A stretch of DNA of 17,606 nucleotides, from positions 1-17,606 of the forward strand of contig CAZPEM010000065.1 in assembly GCA_964585575.1 (NCBI GenBank), read 5' to 3'. How positions within the stretch are numbered: the stretch's first letter is position 1; each line of letters begins with the position of its first letter. A program made the translations under genes and the position numbers. Under the pieces are notes generated by a model that saw only the letters and a program-made list of their open reading frames with translations, was not told where the DNA came from and did not search any database. The DNA comes from UBA4655 sp964585575 (lineage in GTDB: Bacteria > Planctomycetota > Planctomycetia > Pirellulales > UBA1268). Of the stretch, positions 1 through 7,959 are shown piece after piece.

Positions 1-97
1 CTCAGGTGTATCCTCGCCGAAGCGACGGAGTGTCTGCTCCACCGGTGGCAATGCGGTGTCATACGGGATGGATGAGCCTGCTTCGCCGAGATGCGGC

Positions 98-1876
98 TTA
101 CGGCTTCGGGAGTTCGAGGACGCGGTCGGTCGTCAGCGTGGCCGTTTCGGGCGAGAGAGACGTGTCGGCCGCCCGCAGCTCGCTTTCGGCACGCCAGTAT
201 TCCTGCCTCGCGGTGATCTCAAGGACCTGCGCCTCGAACTTCGCCTGCTCGCGGAGCGTCACCCGCAGCACGTCGCTGCGTCCGAGCCGCAGCTGCTCAC
301 GTTCCGCCTGCGCGACGATCTTCGCAAGCTCCAGCCGCTGCACCGCCTGCTTGTGAAACTCGTAGGCCCGCTCGAGGGCGGAGTAGGCGTCCTGCACTTC
401 CGCGCGGATCCGGTCGCCGGCGAACTGCAGCTGGCGGTCGATCTGGATGATCTGGGAGTCGGCCGTCTGGATCTTGCCGCGGGCGTCCCGCCGCTGGGCC
501 GGCATCTGGAAGACGAGCTGCGCCTGGAGCACCTGGCGATCGAGACCGAACGGGCCCGAGAGGGCGCTCTTGCCGGGGCCGACGTCCTGATTGCCCAGGA
601 CCTGGCCGTCGATGCCCGGCAGCGTGTTGTTGGCCGCGAGCCTCCGATCCACGACGAGCTTCTCCCGCTGGAGCGAGAGCCGCTGGAACTCCGGTCGCAT
701 CGCGAGCGCCCGCGACAGCGATTCCTCGAACAGGGTGGACTGGAGCGGCGCCGGCTGTGCGATCGGCCGCATCCTCCTGCGGCTCGCGAGCATCGGCTTG
801 CCGGTCGGATCGCGAAGGAAGAGCGACAGGTCGATCACCGACTGCTGCACCGATCGATCCGCCTGCACGACGAGCGCCTGCCGCAGCGCGACGTTCTGCT
901 GGTTGTCGACACGCTCGATGTTGGCGACCACGCCGCCCGCGACCTTGAGCGCGAGCTGCTTGTCGCGATCGATCGCGAGCTCGACGAGCTCGTCGGCGGC
1001 GTCGAGGCGTTCGCCGCCGCCCAGCCAGGTCCAGTAGCTCCTCGCCGCCGAACGCATGTAGTCGAGCCGGCTCCGCTCGATGGTCGGCTCCGCGATCGCG
1101 ACGTCGAGCTCGGCCTGGGCTCGGGCGGCCCGCGCACGGTCGATGTCGCGGCCCCTGGCCAGGGGAACGGTCACGCCGCCCCGCCATTCGCCCGCGTCGG
1201 CGGTTTTTTGCTGGAGGTTGTAGGTCGCGAAGTCGCCAAAGCCGGTGCGGAACCCGCCGAAGACGCTGATGCCACCGGTCGGCAGGAGCTGCGAAAGGCC
1301 GAAGTCGGATCGGTAGTTCTCGTAGGTTCCCGGCGCCAGCGAGGTGCCCTGCATGCCGATGTTGGTGTCGAACGCTCCGAGCGACGACGTCAGCTTTCCG
1401 GAGGCGACGCCCCGCTCCCGCTCGACCGCGATCAAAAGCGGGTAATGCAGCCGCACGCTCTCGAGCACCTCGGCGAGCGTGAGCGGCTCCTCGCGGTCGT
1501 CGATGACGCAGCCCGGCACCGTCGAGGAGGACGGCGGCGGGGGAACGTCGGACGGCTTGTTGGGGATCTTCGCCCGCGGCTTCTCGGGGGGAGGGATCGC
1601 CTCGAAGTCCGGAAGGTCACGCTCGATCGCACCGATGCGATTTCCGCCGGCGTCGGCGGCCGTCCGGACGGCATCGTCCGCGGCCGCGAGGAACGAGCCC
1701 GGCACCACCGTCGGCAGCTCGATCGGCGTTCGCTCGTGCAGCTCCGCGTGGTCGGCGACCAGCCTCGCGGGATCGCCGAACGGGACGAACGCGGCCGGTT
1801 CCTCGCCGGCGATCGCCGCGGAGGCCGCGACGAGTTGGAGCATCGCGATCACCGCGGCGGCGATGCGACGCGTCAG
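98..1876 (-). CDS. TolC-family outer-membrane efflux/secretion channel protein
   Basis: Predicted outer-membrane exit duct of a tripartite exporter, working with the HlyD-type and ABC proteins encoded just upstream. About 592 residues, longer than typical TolC (roughly 450-490). The N-terminus is signal-peptide-like (two Arg, then a hydrophobic Ala/Val/Leu stretch, A-I-A-G). A non-conserved, Pro-rich segment follows to about residue 125. The outer-membrane efflux fold starts at 'PLTLAEVLESVRLHYPLL', with two long helical hairpin halves rich in Ala, Arg, Gln and Glu, ending 'ESELRAADTSL'. The HlyD gene's TGA overlaps a CTG at 1876 (CTGA). I chose that CTG because only it gives a signal peptide with a positively charged start. 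In-frame GTG (1852) and ATG (1843) are the conservative alternatives and lack the Arg pair. The family is secure; the start is not. Confidence 0.88.
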   Translation of the reverse strand: MTRRIAAAVIAMLQLVAASAAIAGEEPAAFVPFGDPARLVADHAELHERTPIELPTVVPGSFLAAADDAVRTAADAGGNRIGAIERDLPDFEAIPPPEKPRAKIPNKPSDVPPPPSSSTVPGCVIDDREEPLTLAEVLESVRLHYPLLIAVERERGVASGKLTSSLGAFDTNIGMQGTSLAPGTYENYRSDFGLSQLLPTGGISVFGGFRTGFGDFATYNLQQKTADAGEWRGGVTVPLARGRDIDRARAARAQAELDVAIAEPTIERSRLDYMRSAARSYWTWLGGGERLDAADELVELAIDRDKQLALKVAGGVVANIERVDNQQNVALRQALVVQADRSVQQSVIDLSLFLRDPTGKPMLASRRRMRPIAQPAPLQSTLFEESLSRALAMRPEFQRLSLQREKLVVDRRLAANNTLPGIDGQVLGNQDVGPGKSALSGPFGLDRQVLQAQLVFQMPAQRRDARGKIQTADSQIIQIDRQLQFAGDRIRAEVQDAYSALERAYEFHKQAVQRLELAKIVAQAEREQLRLGRSDVLRVTLREQAKFEAQVLEITARQEYWRAESELRAADTSLSPETATLTTDRVLELPKP

Positions 1877-3294
1877 CCGACCTTGATCTTGGGCGGCTTT
1901 TGGGAGTCGTCCTTCTTGTCCTTCCCCTTTTCCGCGGGCGCGAGCACCGGCGGGAAGCCGTTGAGCCGCCGCCAGATCTCGTAGCCCAGCGGCACCCGGT
2001 TGAGGAACACCCAGCCGACGGCCTGGTTCCCCTGCCTCAGGAACTCGACGTCCGGCCAGGTGTCGCCCGGAAGCTTGGCCTCCGGCTCCACGAGCACGCG
2101 AAACTTCCCCGCCCCGCCGCTCGCCGCATCGACCTGGCGGACGCGGCCGCCGAACGTCCCGATCGCCAGCTCCGGCCAGCCGGAAAACTGCACCGCCGGC
2201 CAGCCCTCGAACTGGAGCCGCACGTGGGGCATCTGCTTCATGCGATCGGCGTAGGCGAGCACGATCGGCGCGTCGAGACCCTCGAGGAAGAGCTCGACTA
2301 CCCGGTCGGTTGTGTCGGGAACGATCGTGCACAGGTCTTCGCCTTCCTTCACATACTGGCCGCCCTGGCCGACGTTCGCCGACACACGGAAGACCGTCCC
2401 ATCGCACGGCGCGAGCACGATGCGGGCCTTGAACCGCTCGATGCGGTTGTCGATCTCCTGGATATCCCGCTCGATCGAGAACAGATTCTGCTCGGCCTTG
2501 CGCAGGTTGCTGCGGGCGACGGCGATCGCCGAGAGCCCGTTGGCGTCGGCCTGCCGCAGCAGCGCCTCCGCGGTGAGCAGGGAGGCCTGCGCCCGCTCGA
2601 CCTCGGCGATCGCCCTGTCGGTGTCGGTCGAGGCCCGGTCGGCCCGCATCCTCGCCTCGTCCCGCGAGAGCTTGCTCTCGAGGCCGCCGAAATCCGGATT
2701 GTTGAAGAGGTCGTCGAACCGGTCGAACCGATCCCTTTCGAAGACCTGCGCGAATTCGGCGTTGGCCTTGGTCTGTTTCGCAACCTCGATCGATTTTCGT
2801 GCCGCCTCACGGTTCGCCTCCGCCGCCTTGATCGCCGCCTCGCGTGCCGACTCCTGGGCCTTCGACGCCGCGGTCAGTTCCGTCACCTCGTCGCGGGCGG
2901 CGACCAGCCGCTCGGCGAGGAATCGCCGCTGGGCGTCCAGCCGCGCAGCGAGGTCAGGATCGTTGTCTTCGATATCGACAACCGGATCGTTCATCTTCAC
3001 GCGGCTTCCCTCGACCACGTGCCAGGTCTTGATCTGTCCCGAAACACGCGCCGTGAGGACCTGCATCCGTTCGACTGGGGAATATGCGACGACCATCCCG
3101 CGACACATTACGGTCTGCTGCCAAGGCACGAGGGCGAGGAGGAATGGCGTGGAGAGGAAGACCAGGAAAAGCAGTCGGGCGATGCGTCGCACGATCTGCG
3201 GGGTCGAGGCACTGGCGAGCGCCGACTTCCCCGGGTCCGCGTTGCTCGTCGCGGACGGCTCCGATGCGTCGTCATGGAGGTGGTTCATTTCCAT
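1873..3294 (-). CDS. HlyD-family periplasmic adaptor (membrane fusion protein)
   Basis: Adaptor that would bridge the inner-membrane ABC protein and the TolC-type channel. 473 residues. A cytoplasmic N-terminal tail is followed by one transmembrane helix at about 37-57. Next comes a biotinyl-lipoyl-like half-motif ('VLTARVSGQIKTWHVVEGS', about 79-97), then a long Ala/Glu/Arg coiled coil (about 115-310). The second half-motif is 'ARIVLAPCDGTVFRVSANVG', and a beta domain follows. The C-terminus is a Lys/Asp/Pro-rich tail. I chose ATG 3294 because AGGG (3302-3305) lies 7 bases upstream; ATG 3288 instead overlaps the ABC gene's TGA as ATGA. Translational coupling with both neighbours is likely from the overlapping ends. 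The cargo is unknown. Confidence 0.9.
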   Translation of the reverse strand: MEMNHLHDDASEPSATSNADPGKSALASASTPQIVRRIARLLFLVFLSTPFLLALVPWQQTVMCRGMVVAYSPVERMQVLTARVSGQIKTWHVVEGSRVKMNDPVVDIEDNDPDLAARLDAQRRFLAERLVAARDEVTELTAASKAQESAREAAIKAAEANREAARKSIEVAKQTKANAEFAQVFERDRFDRFDDLFNNPDFGGLESKLSRDEARMRADRASTDTDRAIAEVERAQASLLTAEALLRQADANGLSAIAVARSNLRKAEQNLFSIERDIQEIDNRIERFKARIVLAPCDGTVFRVSANVGQGGQYVKEGEDLCTIVPDTTDRVVELFLEGLDAPIVLAYADRMKQMPHVRLQFEGWPAVQFSGWPELAIGTFGGRVRQVDAASGGAGKFRVLVEPEAKLPGDTWPDVEFLRQGNQAVGWVFLNRVPLGYEIWRRLNGFPPVLAPAEKGKDKKDDSQKPPKIKVG

Positions 3295-4946
3295 TCGATC
3301 GCCCTGTCGCAGCGGTTCTTGATGTCGTCTCGGGCCGTCACGATCGCGAGCGTCCATGGCGCCGATCGGTCGAAAAGAGATTCGATCAGTTCAGGACATC
3401 CGCGCATGTCGAGCGAGTCGAGGATGCCGTTGATCAAGAGCAGCCTCGGCTTCCCCGCGATCGCCCTCGCGATCGAGAGCCTCGCGATCGCGTTGGCCGA
3501 AAGCGGACGGCCGTCGGAGCCGATCGGCGTGGCGACACCCTGGGGCAGCCGGGCGACCTCGTCGGCGAGGCCCACCATCTCGAGTGCCCGCCGCACGTCG
3601 GCGGCGGAAAGGTCCGCCCGGCCCACGCGGATGTTTTCGGCCACGGTGTCGGCGAAAGTCTCCGCCTGTCCCACGTAGGCCAGCTGGAGCCTCGTCATGG
3701 CCCGGTCGAGCGACCGGGCGTCGAGGCCGTCGAACTCGAGCAGCCCCTCGTGTGGCACCCGCAAAAGGGCGAGCGTCTCCAGGAGGAAGGTCTTTCCGCT
3801 TCCGGATGGTCCGTATACGGCCACCCGCTCACCGGCCGCGAGCTCGAGCCGCTTGGCGGCGTTGCCGGAGTGCGGTGCCAGCGGCTTGTCCTGGACGAGT
3901 TCCGCGACGACCCTCATCGGCGAGTCGAGGTGGGGGAGACGCTCGCCGCCGAGTCGCTCCAGCGGCAGCTGGTCGAGCACGCCCAGCTTGTCGAGCGAGG
4001 CCTGCAGGTCGTAGAAGCTCTCGATGTACTTGCCGAGCTTCGAGATCGCCGACAGCACGAGGGCCACGATGAGCTCCCCGGCAACGAGCTGCCCGAGCGT
4101 GAGCTGGCGGTTGATCACGAGCCACCCGCCGAGCCCCAGCAGGATCGTCATCGCCACCGCCTCGAGCATGAGCACGAAGATCGTCTGCCTCCAGACGATA
4201 CGAAAATGGATTCGACGGGCCTTCACGTAGGCGCCGGCGAGTTCGTCGGCCCGCTGGTGCGCGAGCGCCCCGCCGCGTCCGAACCGGAACGTGTGCGGGC
4301 ATTTGGCGAGCTCCTCGAGCCACGCCGCCACGTCGAATTTCGCGTAGCTCTCCGCGATGCTCGTGCGGACGCCGCCGATGCCGAGCGCGAAAAGCACGAA
4401 GATGATGAGCAGCGCCATCACGACCGCGAACGTCAGCAGGTACGGATGGTAGAAGGCGAGCACGAGCAGGCCCACGATCGTGATCATCAGGATGCCGACG
4501 CCATCGACCAGCAGGGAAGCCAGCGCCTTCTGCACCGACGCGATCTCGAAGAAGCGGTTCACGATGTCCGTCGGATTGCGGCCGTCGAACGACTCGATCT
4601 CGGCCCTGGCGAAGTGGTCCGCGAAGGTGTCGGCCGTTCGTACGAACAGGCGACGCTGGAGGCACTCGACGACATAAAGCTGGATGGCGCGGAGCGTCGC
4701 GGAGAGGGAGAGGAAGGCGAGCATCACGAGCGCCAGCACGATCACGGGCCAGAGTTGCACACCGAAGGCGACCGTGTTGACGAGCGCCTCGATCGCGGCC
4801 GGCGTGACGATCGACAGAATTCCGACGGCCGCGGCGAACACGATGACGGTCGTGATGTCGGACCGTTCGAGCCGGAGCGACTCCGTCAGCCGCTGCCAGG
4901 GCGGCTTGCCGGAATGGTGGGCGTGCTGTCCGTGGGCATGTGCCAT
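3285..4946 (-). CDS. ABC exporter subunit (fused membrane and ATPase domains), degenerate ATPase motifs
   Basis: Inner-membrane component of a putative type I secretion-like exporter. 553 residues, the usual size for a fused half-transporter. The N-terminus is His-rich (5 His in the first 11 residues) and there is no C39 peptidase domain. Hydrophobic segments lie at about 31-58, 65-92, 146-190 and 250-303. The nucleotide-binding domain is at about 345-553: Walker A GPSGSGKT (379-386) and the Q-loop Gln427 are intact. The signature is LSANA (482-486) in place of LSGGQ. The Walker B region reads LLLING, with Asn506 and Gly507 where Asp and Glu are expected. The D-loop SLD remains, and the H-loop reads TARD with Ala538 in place of His. 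GAGG sits 4 bases before the ATG. The HlyD gene overlaps its end, so it heads the export operon. Confidence 0.88.
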   Translation of the reverse strand: MAHAHGQHAHHSGKPPWQRLTESLRLERSDITTVIVFAAAVGILSIVTPAAIEALVNTVAFGVQLWPVIVLALVMLAFLSLSATLRAIQLYVVECLQRRLFVRTADTFADHFARAEIESFDGRNPTDIVNRFFEIASVQKALASLLVDGVGILMITIVGLLVLAFYHPYLLTFAVVMALLIIFVLFALGIGGVRTSIAESYAKFDVAAWLEELAKCPHTFRFGRGGALAHQRADELAGAYVKARRIHFRIVWRQTIFVLMLEAVAMTILLGLGGWLVINRQLTLGQLVAGELIVALVLSAISKLGKYIESFYDLQASLDKLGVLDQLPLERLGGERLPHLDSPMRVVAELVQDKPLAPHSGNAAKRLELAAGERVAVYGPSGSGKTFLLETLALLRVPHEGLLEFDGLDARSLDRAMTRLQLAYVGQAETFADTVAENIRVGRADLSAADVRRALEMVGLADEVARLPQGVATPIGSDGRPLSANAIARLSIARAIAGKPRLLLINGILDSLDMRGCPELIESLFDRSAPWTLAIVTARDDIKNRCDRAIEWK

Positions 4947-5094
4947 GCGTCCTCGCTGCGGGCGACGTCAGAAACATCTTGTCCCATAGGTGACGGCGGA
5001 CGATCAAGACGAATCCGGGCCGCCGCAATCGCTCTTCCGCGCCGATTTTCGCCGGCACGCGGCCGTCGGCGGCCGATCGCCACTCAAGGGCGGT
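4947..5094. other. intergenic region upstream of the export operon
   Basis: 148 bases between the GT4 gene and the ABC gene, both on the minus strand. It must hold the 5' leader of the export genes if they have their own promoter. On the minus strand TTGATC and TATGGG occur in order, but only 13 bases apart, so I do not call a promoter. A GGCCGCCGACGGCC-type GC-rich inverted element lies near the GT4 end without a T-tract. Confidence 0.4.
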
Positions 5095-6438
5095 TCAAGG
5101 ACGGCCCGCCAGGCCTTCCAGCCAGTCGGCGAAGCGGCCGTAGATTCGCTCCCGGCCCAGTTCGCTCTCGGCAAGCCTTCTCGCCCCACGCCCCATCGCG
5201 GACAGCCGGCGAGGATCCGTCGCCAGCTCCCGGATCGCCCTCGCGAGCGAGGCGGCATTGCCGGCCTCGTAGGGCAGGCCGGCACGGTAGCGGTCGAGCA
5301 GATCGGCCAACTCGCCCGGGAGCGAGTTGACGATCGCCAGCCCCGCCGCCGCAAAGTCGCAGGCCTTGTACGGCACGGCGACCATCGTCTCCGGCTTGAC
5401 GAGGACGAGGCCGGCGTCGCACCGTGCCAGCAGCCTCGCGTAGGAGCCGCGGTCGAGCAGTCCGTGCATCACGATGCGACACGACGCGGTCGTCGGCATC
5501 GAAGCAGCGGTCGATTCGAGCAGCCCCTGCAAACTTCCGGTGCCCGCCACGTGGAGCGTCGCCGGCGTGCCGGACTGCGCGAGCAGTCTCGCGGCGGCGA
5601 CGAGCGTCTGGAGATCCTGACCAGATTCAAGCGAGCCGGCATAGACGCACTCGATCGGCCGGCCCAGGCCCTGCGGCACGGGCCGTCCCGCGGAACCCGT
5701 GGCGGCCTCGACCCCGTCATGATCCACGCCGGCGTCGCCATGAGGTCGGGTCGGAAACTGCTCGACGTACGCCCCGAGGCGGCAGAGGTGCACGGACCGC
5801 CCCGGCGCCGCCGTCGTCGCGAACGATTCCGTGCTCGAAGAAATTCCGTCGGCGGCGGCGAGCAGTTGCTCACGCCGGCGAACCATGCCGCCGAGCATGA
5901 CAGGCGCGACGAGCCGTCGAAACCAGAGCGGCCCGGGGAGCACCCGTTCGAACGTCTCGGGCCAGAGATCCATCAGGTCGATGACGAAGGCCGCGTCGAG
6001 GGTCCGGGCGAGCTTGGCGGCGGCTTCCGCCCCCTCGAGTGGCGGCATGCTCGCGAGGATCAGGTCGGGCCGCTCGAGGCTGCCGGCCGCGATCTCCTCG
6101 AGAGCCAGCCGCTCGAAGCCCCGGCCGTAGTCACGATGGCTCCGAAGCCTGGCCAGGGAGACGTTGTGCGAATAGGGGCGGACAGGCACGAGCCGCATCT
6201 CGAAGCTTTCGTGCTCCACGAGGCGATCCGGGATCTCCCTCCGCAGCTTTCGCCGGTGGCTGAAGTCCGCCGACCACCAGACGACGTGATGACCCCGCAA
6301 AGCCAGCACGCGGGCCAGCGACCAATAACGAAGCGGCGGCAGGCCCTCGCCCGGGATCTCGTCGAACGGATTCGCCAGCCAGATGGAGAGGGGGGCGGGC
6401 TCGCCGTAGACGGGCTCCCGGAACTCGAGTTCGTGCAT
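5095..6438 (-). CDS. GT4-type glycosyltransferase (WbuB-like)
   Basis: Predicted retaining glycosyltransferase of GT-B fold, 447 residues, probably using an activated sugar to build an exported or surface glycan. The N-terminal domain has 'NPFDEIPGEGLPPLRYWSL' (about 23-41), 'GHHVVWWSADFSHRRK', 'PDLILASMPPLEGAEAA' and 'DLMDLWPETF', a pattern typical of WbuB-like GT4 enzymes. The C-terminal Rossmann half starts at 'VYAGSLESGQDL' (about 265). It carries 'VPYKACDFAAAGLAIV' (355-370), at the position of the GT4 nucleotide-sugar-binding motif. No signal peptide, so cytoplasmic or membrane-associated. No clear Shine-Dalgarno sequence precedes the ATG. Sugar and acceptor cannot be told from the sequence. 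Confidence 0.85.
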   Translation of the reverse strand: MHELEFREPVYGEPAPLSIWLANPFDEIPGEGLPPLRYWSLARVLALRGHHVVWWSADFSHRRKLRREIPDRLVEHESFEMRLVPVRPYSHNVSLARLRSHRDYGRGFERLALEEIAAGSLERPDLILASMPPLEGAEAAAKLARTLDAAFVIDLMDLWPETFERVLPGPLWFRRLVAPVMLGGMVRRREQLLAAADGISSSTESFATTAAPGRSVHLCRLGAYVEQFPTRPHGDAGVDHDGVEAATGSAGRPVPQGLGRPIECVYAGSLESGQDLQTLVAAARLLAQSGTPATLHVAGTGSLQGLLESTAASMPTTASCRIVMHGLLDRGSYARLLARCDAGLVLVKPETMVAVPYKACDFAAAGLAIVNSLPGELADLLDRYRAGLPYEAGNAASLARAIRELATDPRRLSAMGRGARRLAESELGRERIYGRFADWLEGLAGRP

Positions 6439-6509
6439 GTGGAAGACGATACCACACGCCTCGTGGCCCCCCCAGTCCGGTCCGGTTTCGGCGTCTCGCT
6501 GCTGGGTTC

Positions 6510-6588
6510 GGGGCTGCCCGTGCCCCTGGCCGGACGTTCGCTGCGGTCGCTTGCTTCCATAGCCCGGCTACGGGGCACGGGCAGCCCC
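6510..6588. repeat. REP/MITE-like palindrome in the intergenic region (copy A)
   Basis: Perfect 17-base arms GGGGCTGCCCGTGCCCC (6510-6526) and their reverse complement (6572-6588) are 45 bases apart. Inside, GCCGG (6529-6533) pairs with CCGGC (6564-6568), so the whole 79 bases can fold into one long hairpin. It lies downstream of the PQQ-propeller gene and upstream of the GT4 gene. Bases 6547-6583 recur at 17396-17432, which marks it as a dispersed element and not just a terminator. No T-tract follows on either strand. Confidence 0.8.
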
Positions 6589-6646
6589 TCAAGGTCTTCA
6601 CGTAGGCACTCTGATGCCGAACGCCGGGTGAGCAGTCGCTCCGTCG

Positions 6647-7939
6647 TTAGTGGCCCACCTCGAGGCAGGCGAGGGTCGTGTCGTCGCGGATGAAGAGGCG
6701 GCCCGCGGCGAGCGCGGGGAGCGCGCGGAGCGTGCCCTCGAGGACTCGAGCCCGCGAGAGCACCCGCAGGCCCTCCGGGCTCGGCTGCACGAGCACGATC
6801 TCGCCGTTGGTCTTGGCCACGATGAGCTTTCCGTCGGCCGAAAGTATCGTCCCGTAGCCGAACGACCGCTCGCGCCAGGCGATCCGTCCGTTCGCCGCCT
6901 CGACGCAGACGAAGTCGCCCGCGGGCCCGTCGTCCCGGCCGTCGATCGCGTAGAGGTGGTCGTCGATCACGATCGGCGTGCAGTATTGCGTGGCGAGCGA
7001 GTCGGTTCCCTCCCACGTACGACGGAACGAGTCGGCGTCGAAGGTGCCGCAGACGGATCCGATGCCGTACGACGCCGTGATGAGCAGCCGCATGCCGCCG
7101 TCGCCCGACCTGAAGACGATGGGGGTGGCGGCGTTGACCGTCGGGCCGCGCATGCCGAACGGAAACTGCCAGCGGACCTTGCCGTCTTCCGGCTCGATCA
7201 GCAGGCACTGGTAGCGTGTTACCATCACCATGCAGGTTCGTCCCTCCACCGTCGCAGCCACGGGCGACGAGTAGCTGGCAGGCTCGCGGGTCGTCTTCCA
7301 TTTCGTGGCCCCGGTGGCGAGCGAGAATCCCACGACCCCGGCTTCTTCCCGGGTGCCACCGACGTTCACGATCACGGTGCCGCCGACGACCAGCGGCGTG
7401 CTGCCGGCGCCGAAGTAGCCCTCCTGGGCACCGAAGTCGCGATGCGTGTCTCGCCGCCAACGCAGCCCGCCGGTCGCCGCATCGTGGCAGGAGAGCACTC
7501 CCTTCGCGCCGAACGAGATGACGACGTCGTCGATCACGACGGCCGCGCAGAGAGGGCCGTTGCCGCCGCCCACCTGGGCCGCGAAGGTCGTGGGGTGGCC
7601 CTCCTGCCAGAGGGTTTTTCCGCTGTCGACGTCGATCGACTCGAGCACCTCGCGGTCGTCCACGCGATGGAAGAGATATGCCCGCCCACCACGCACGGCG
7701 ATGCCGGCGTAGCCGGTGCCGACCGTTCGTCGCCAGGCCGCCCGCGGCCCCTGAGCCGGCCAACGCTCGGCCAGTTTCTCGTCGGCCGAGGCGATGCCGT
7801 TGCGGGTGGGGCCGAGGATCTGGGGCCAGTCGCCGGCCTCGACCGTCGCGACGGCGGACACGGCCATCACGAGGGCGGACGCGGCGAGCAGGCAGGACCG
7901 GTATGGTGCGAAGCGGCGGGCGACGTCGCGTGATGGCAT
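6647..7939 (-). CDS. exported PQQ-binding-like beta-propeller (BamB-like) repeat protein
   Basis: 430 residues. Secretory signal peptide: 'RRFAPYRS', a hydrophobic stretch, then 'ATVEAGDWPQILGPTRNG', the usual opening of planctomycete PQQ-like propeller proteins. Repeats of the 'DVDSGKTLWQ', 'DAATGGLRWR', 'SLATGATKWK', 'EPEDGKVRWQ' and 'EAANGRIAWR' type follow, each giving one blade (WD40/PQQ-like fold). No quinoprotein dehydrogenase catalytic signature is seen, so a scaffold or ligand-binding role is more likely than an enzyme. ATG 7939 has AGGAG about 11 bases upstream. A second ATG at 7963 overlaps the upstream flavoenzyme's TGA as ATGA and would add 8 residues. The gene is probably co-transcribed with the oxidase. 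Confidence 0.88.
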   Translation of the reverse strand: MPSRDVARRFAPYRSCLLAASALVMAVSAVATVEAGDWPQILGPTRNGIASADEKLAERWPAQGPRAAWRRTVGTGYAGIAVRGGRAYLFHRVDDREVLESIDVDSGKTLWQEGHPTTFAAQVGGGNGPLCAAVVIDDVVISFGAKGVLSCHDAATGGLRWRRDTHRDFGAQEGYFGAGSTPLVVGGTVIVNVGGTREEAGVVGFSLATGATKWKTTREPASYSSPVAATVEGRTCMVMVTRYQCLLIEPEDGKVRWQFPFGMRGPTVNAATPIVFRSGDGGMRLLITASYGIGSVCGTFDADSFRRTWEGTDSLATQYCTPIVIDDHLYAIDGRDDGPAGDFVCVEAANGRIAWRERSFGYGTILSADGKLIVAKTNGEIVLVQPSPEGLRVLSRARVLEGTLRALPALAAGRLFIRDDTTLACLEVGH

Positions 7940-7959
7940 GAACGATCGAACTCCTGGGC

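Noticed and set aside
1..97. Gene or terminator at the left edge
   Set aside because: No frame with a recognisable product and no stem followed by T residues; only a 10-base palindrome CCACCGGTGG (40-49), too weak to interpret.
56..5330. Very long plus-strand open frames opposite the export operon
   Set aside because: They are antisense to well-recognised TolC, HlyD and ABC genes. Their products are Arg-rich with no domain, as expected from high-GC third positions.
6131..6601. Small minus-strand protein beginning at the intergenic palindrome
   Set aside because: It starts inside the dispersed repeat and continues out of frame through the GT4 gene; no ribosome binding site or domain.
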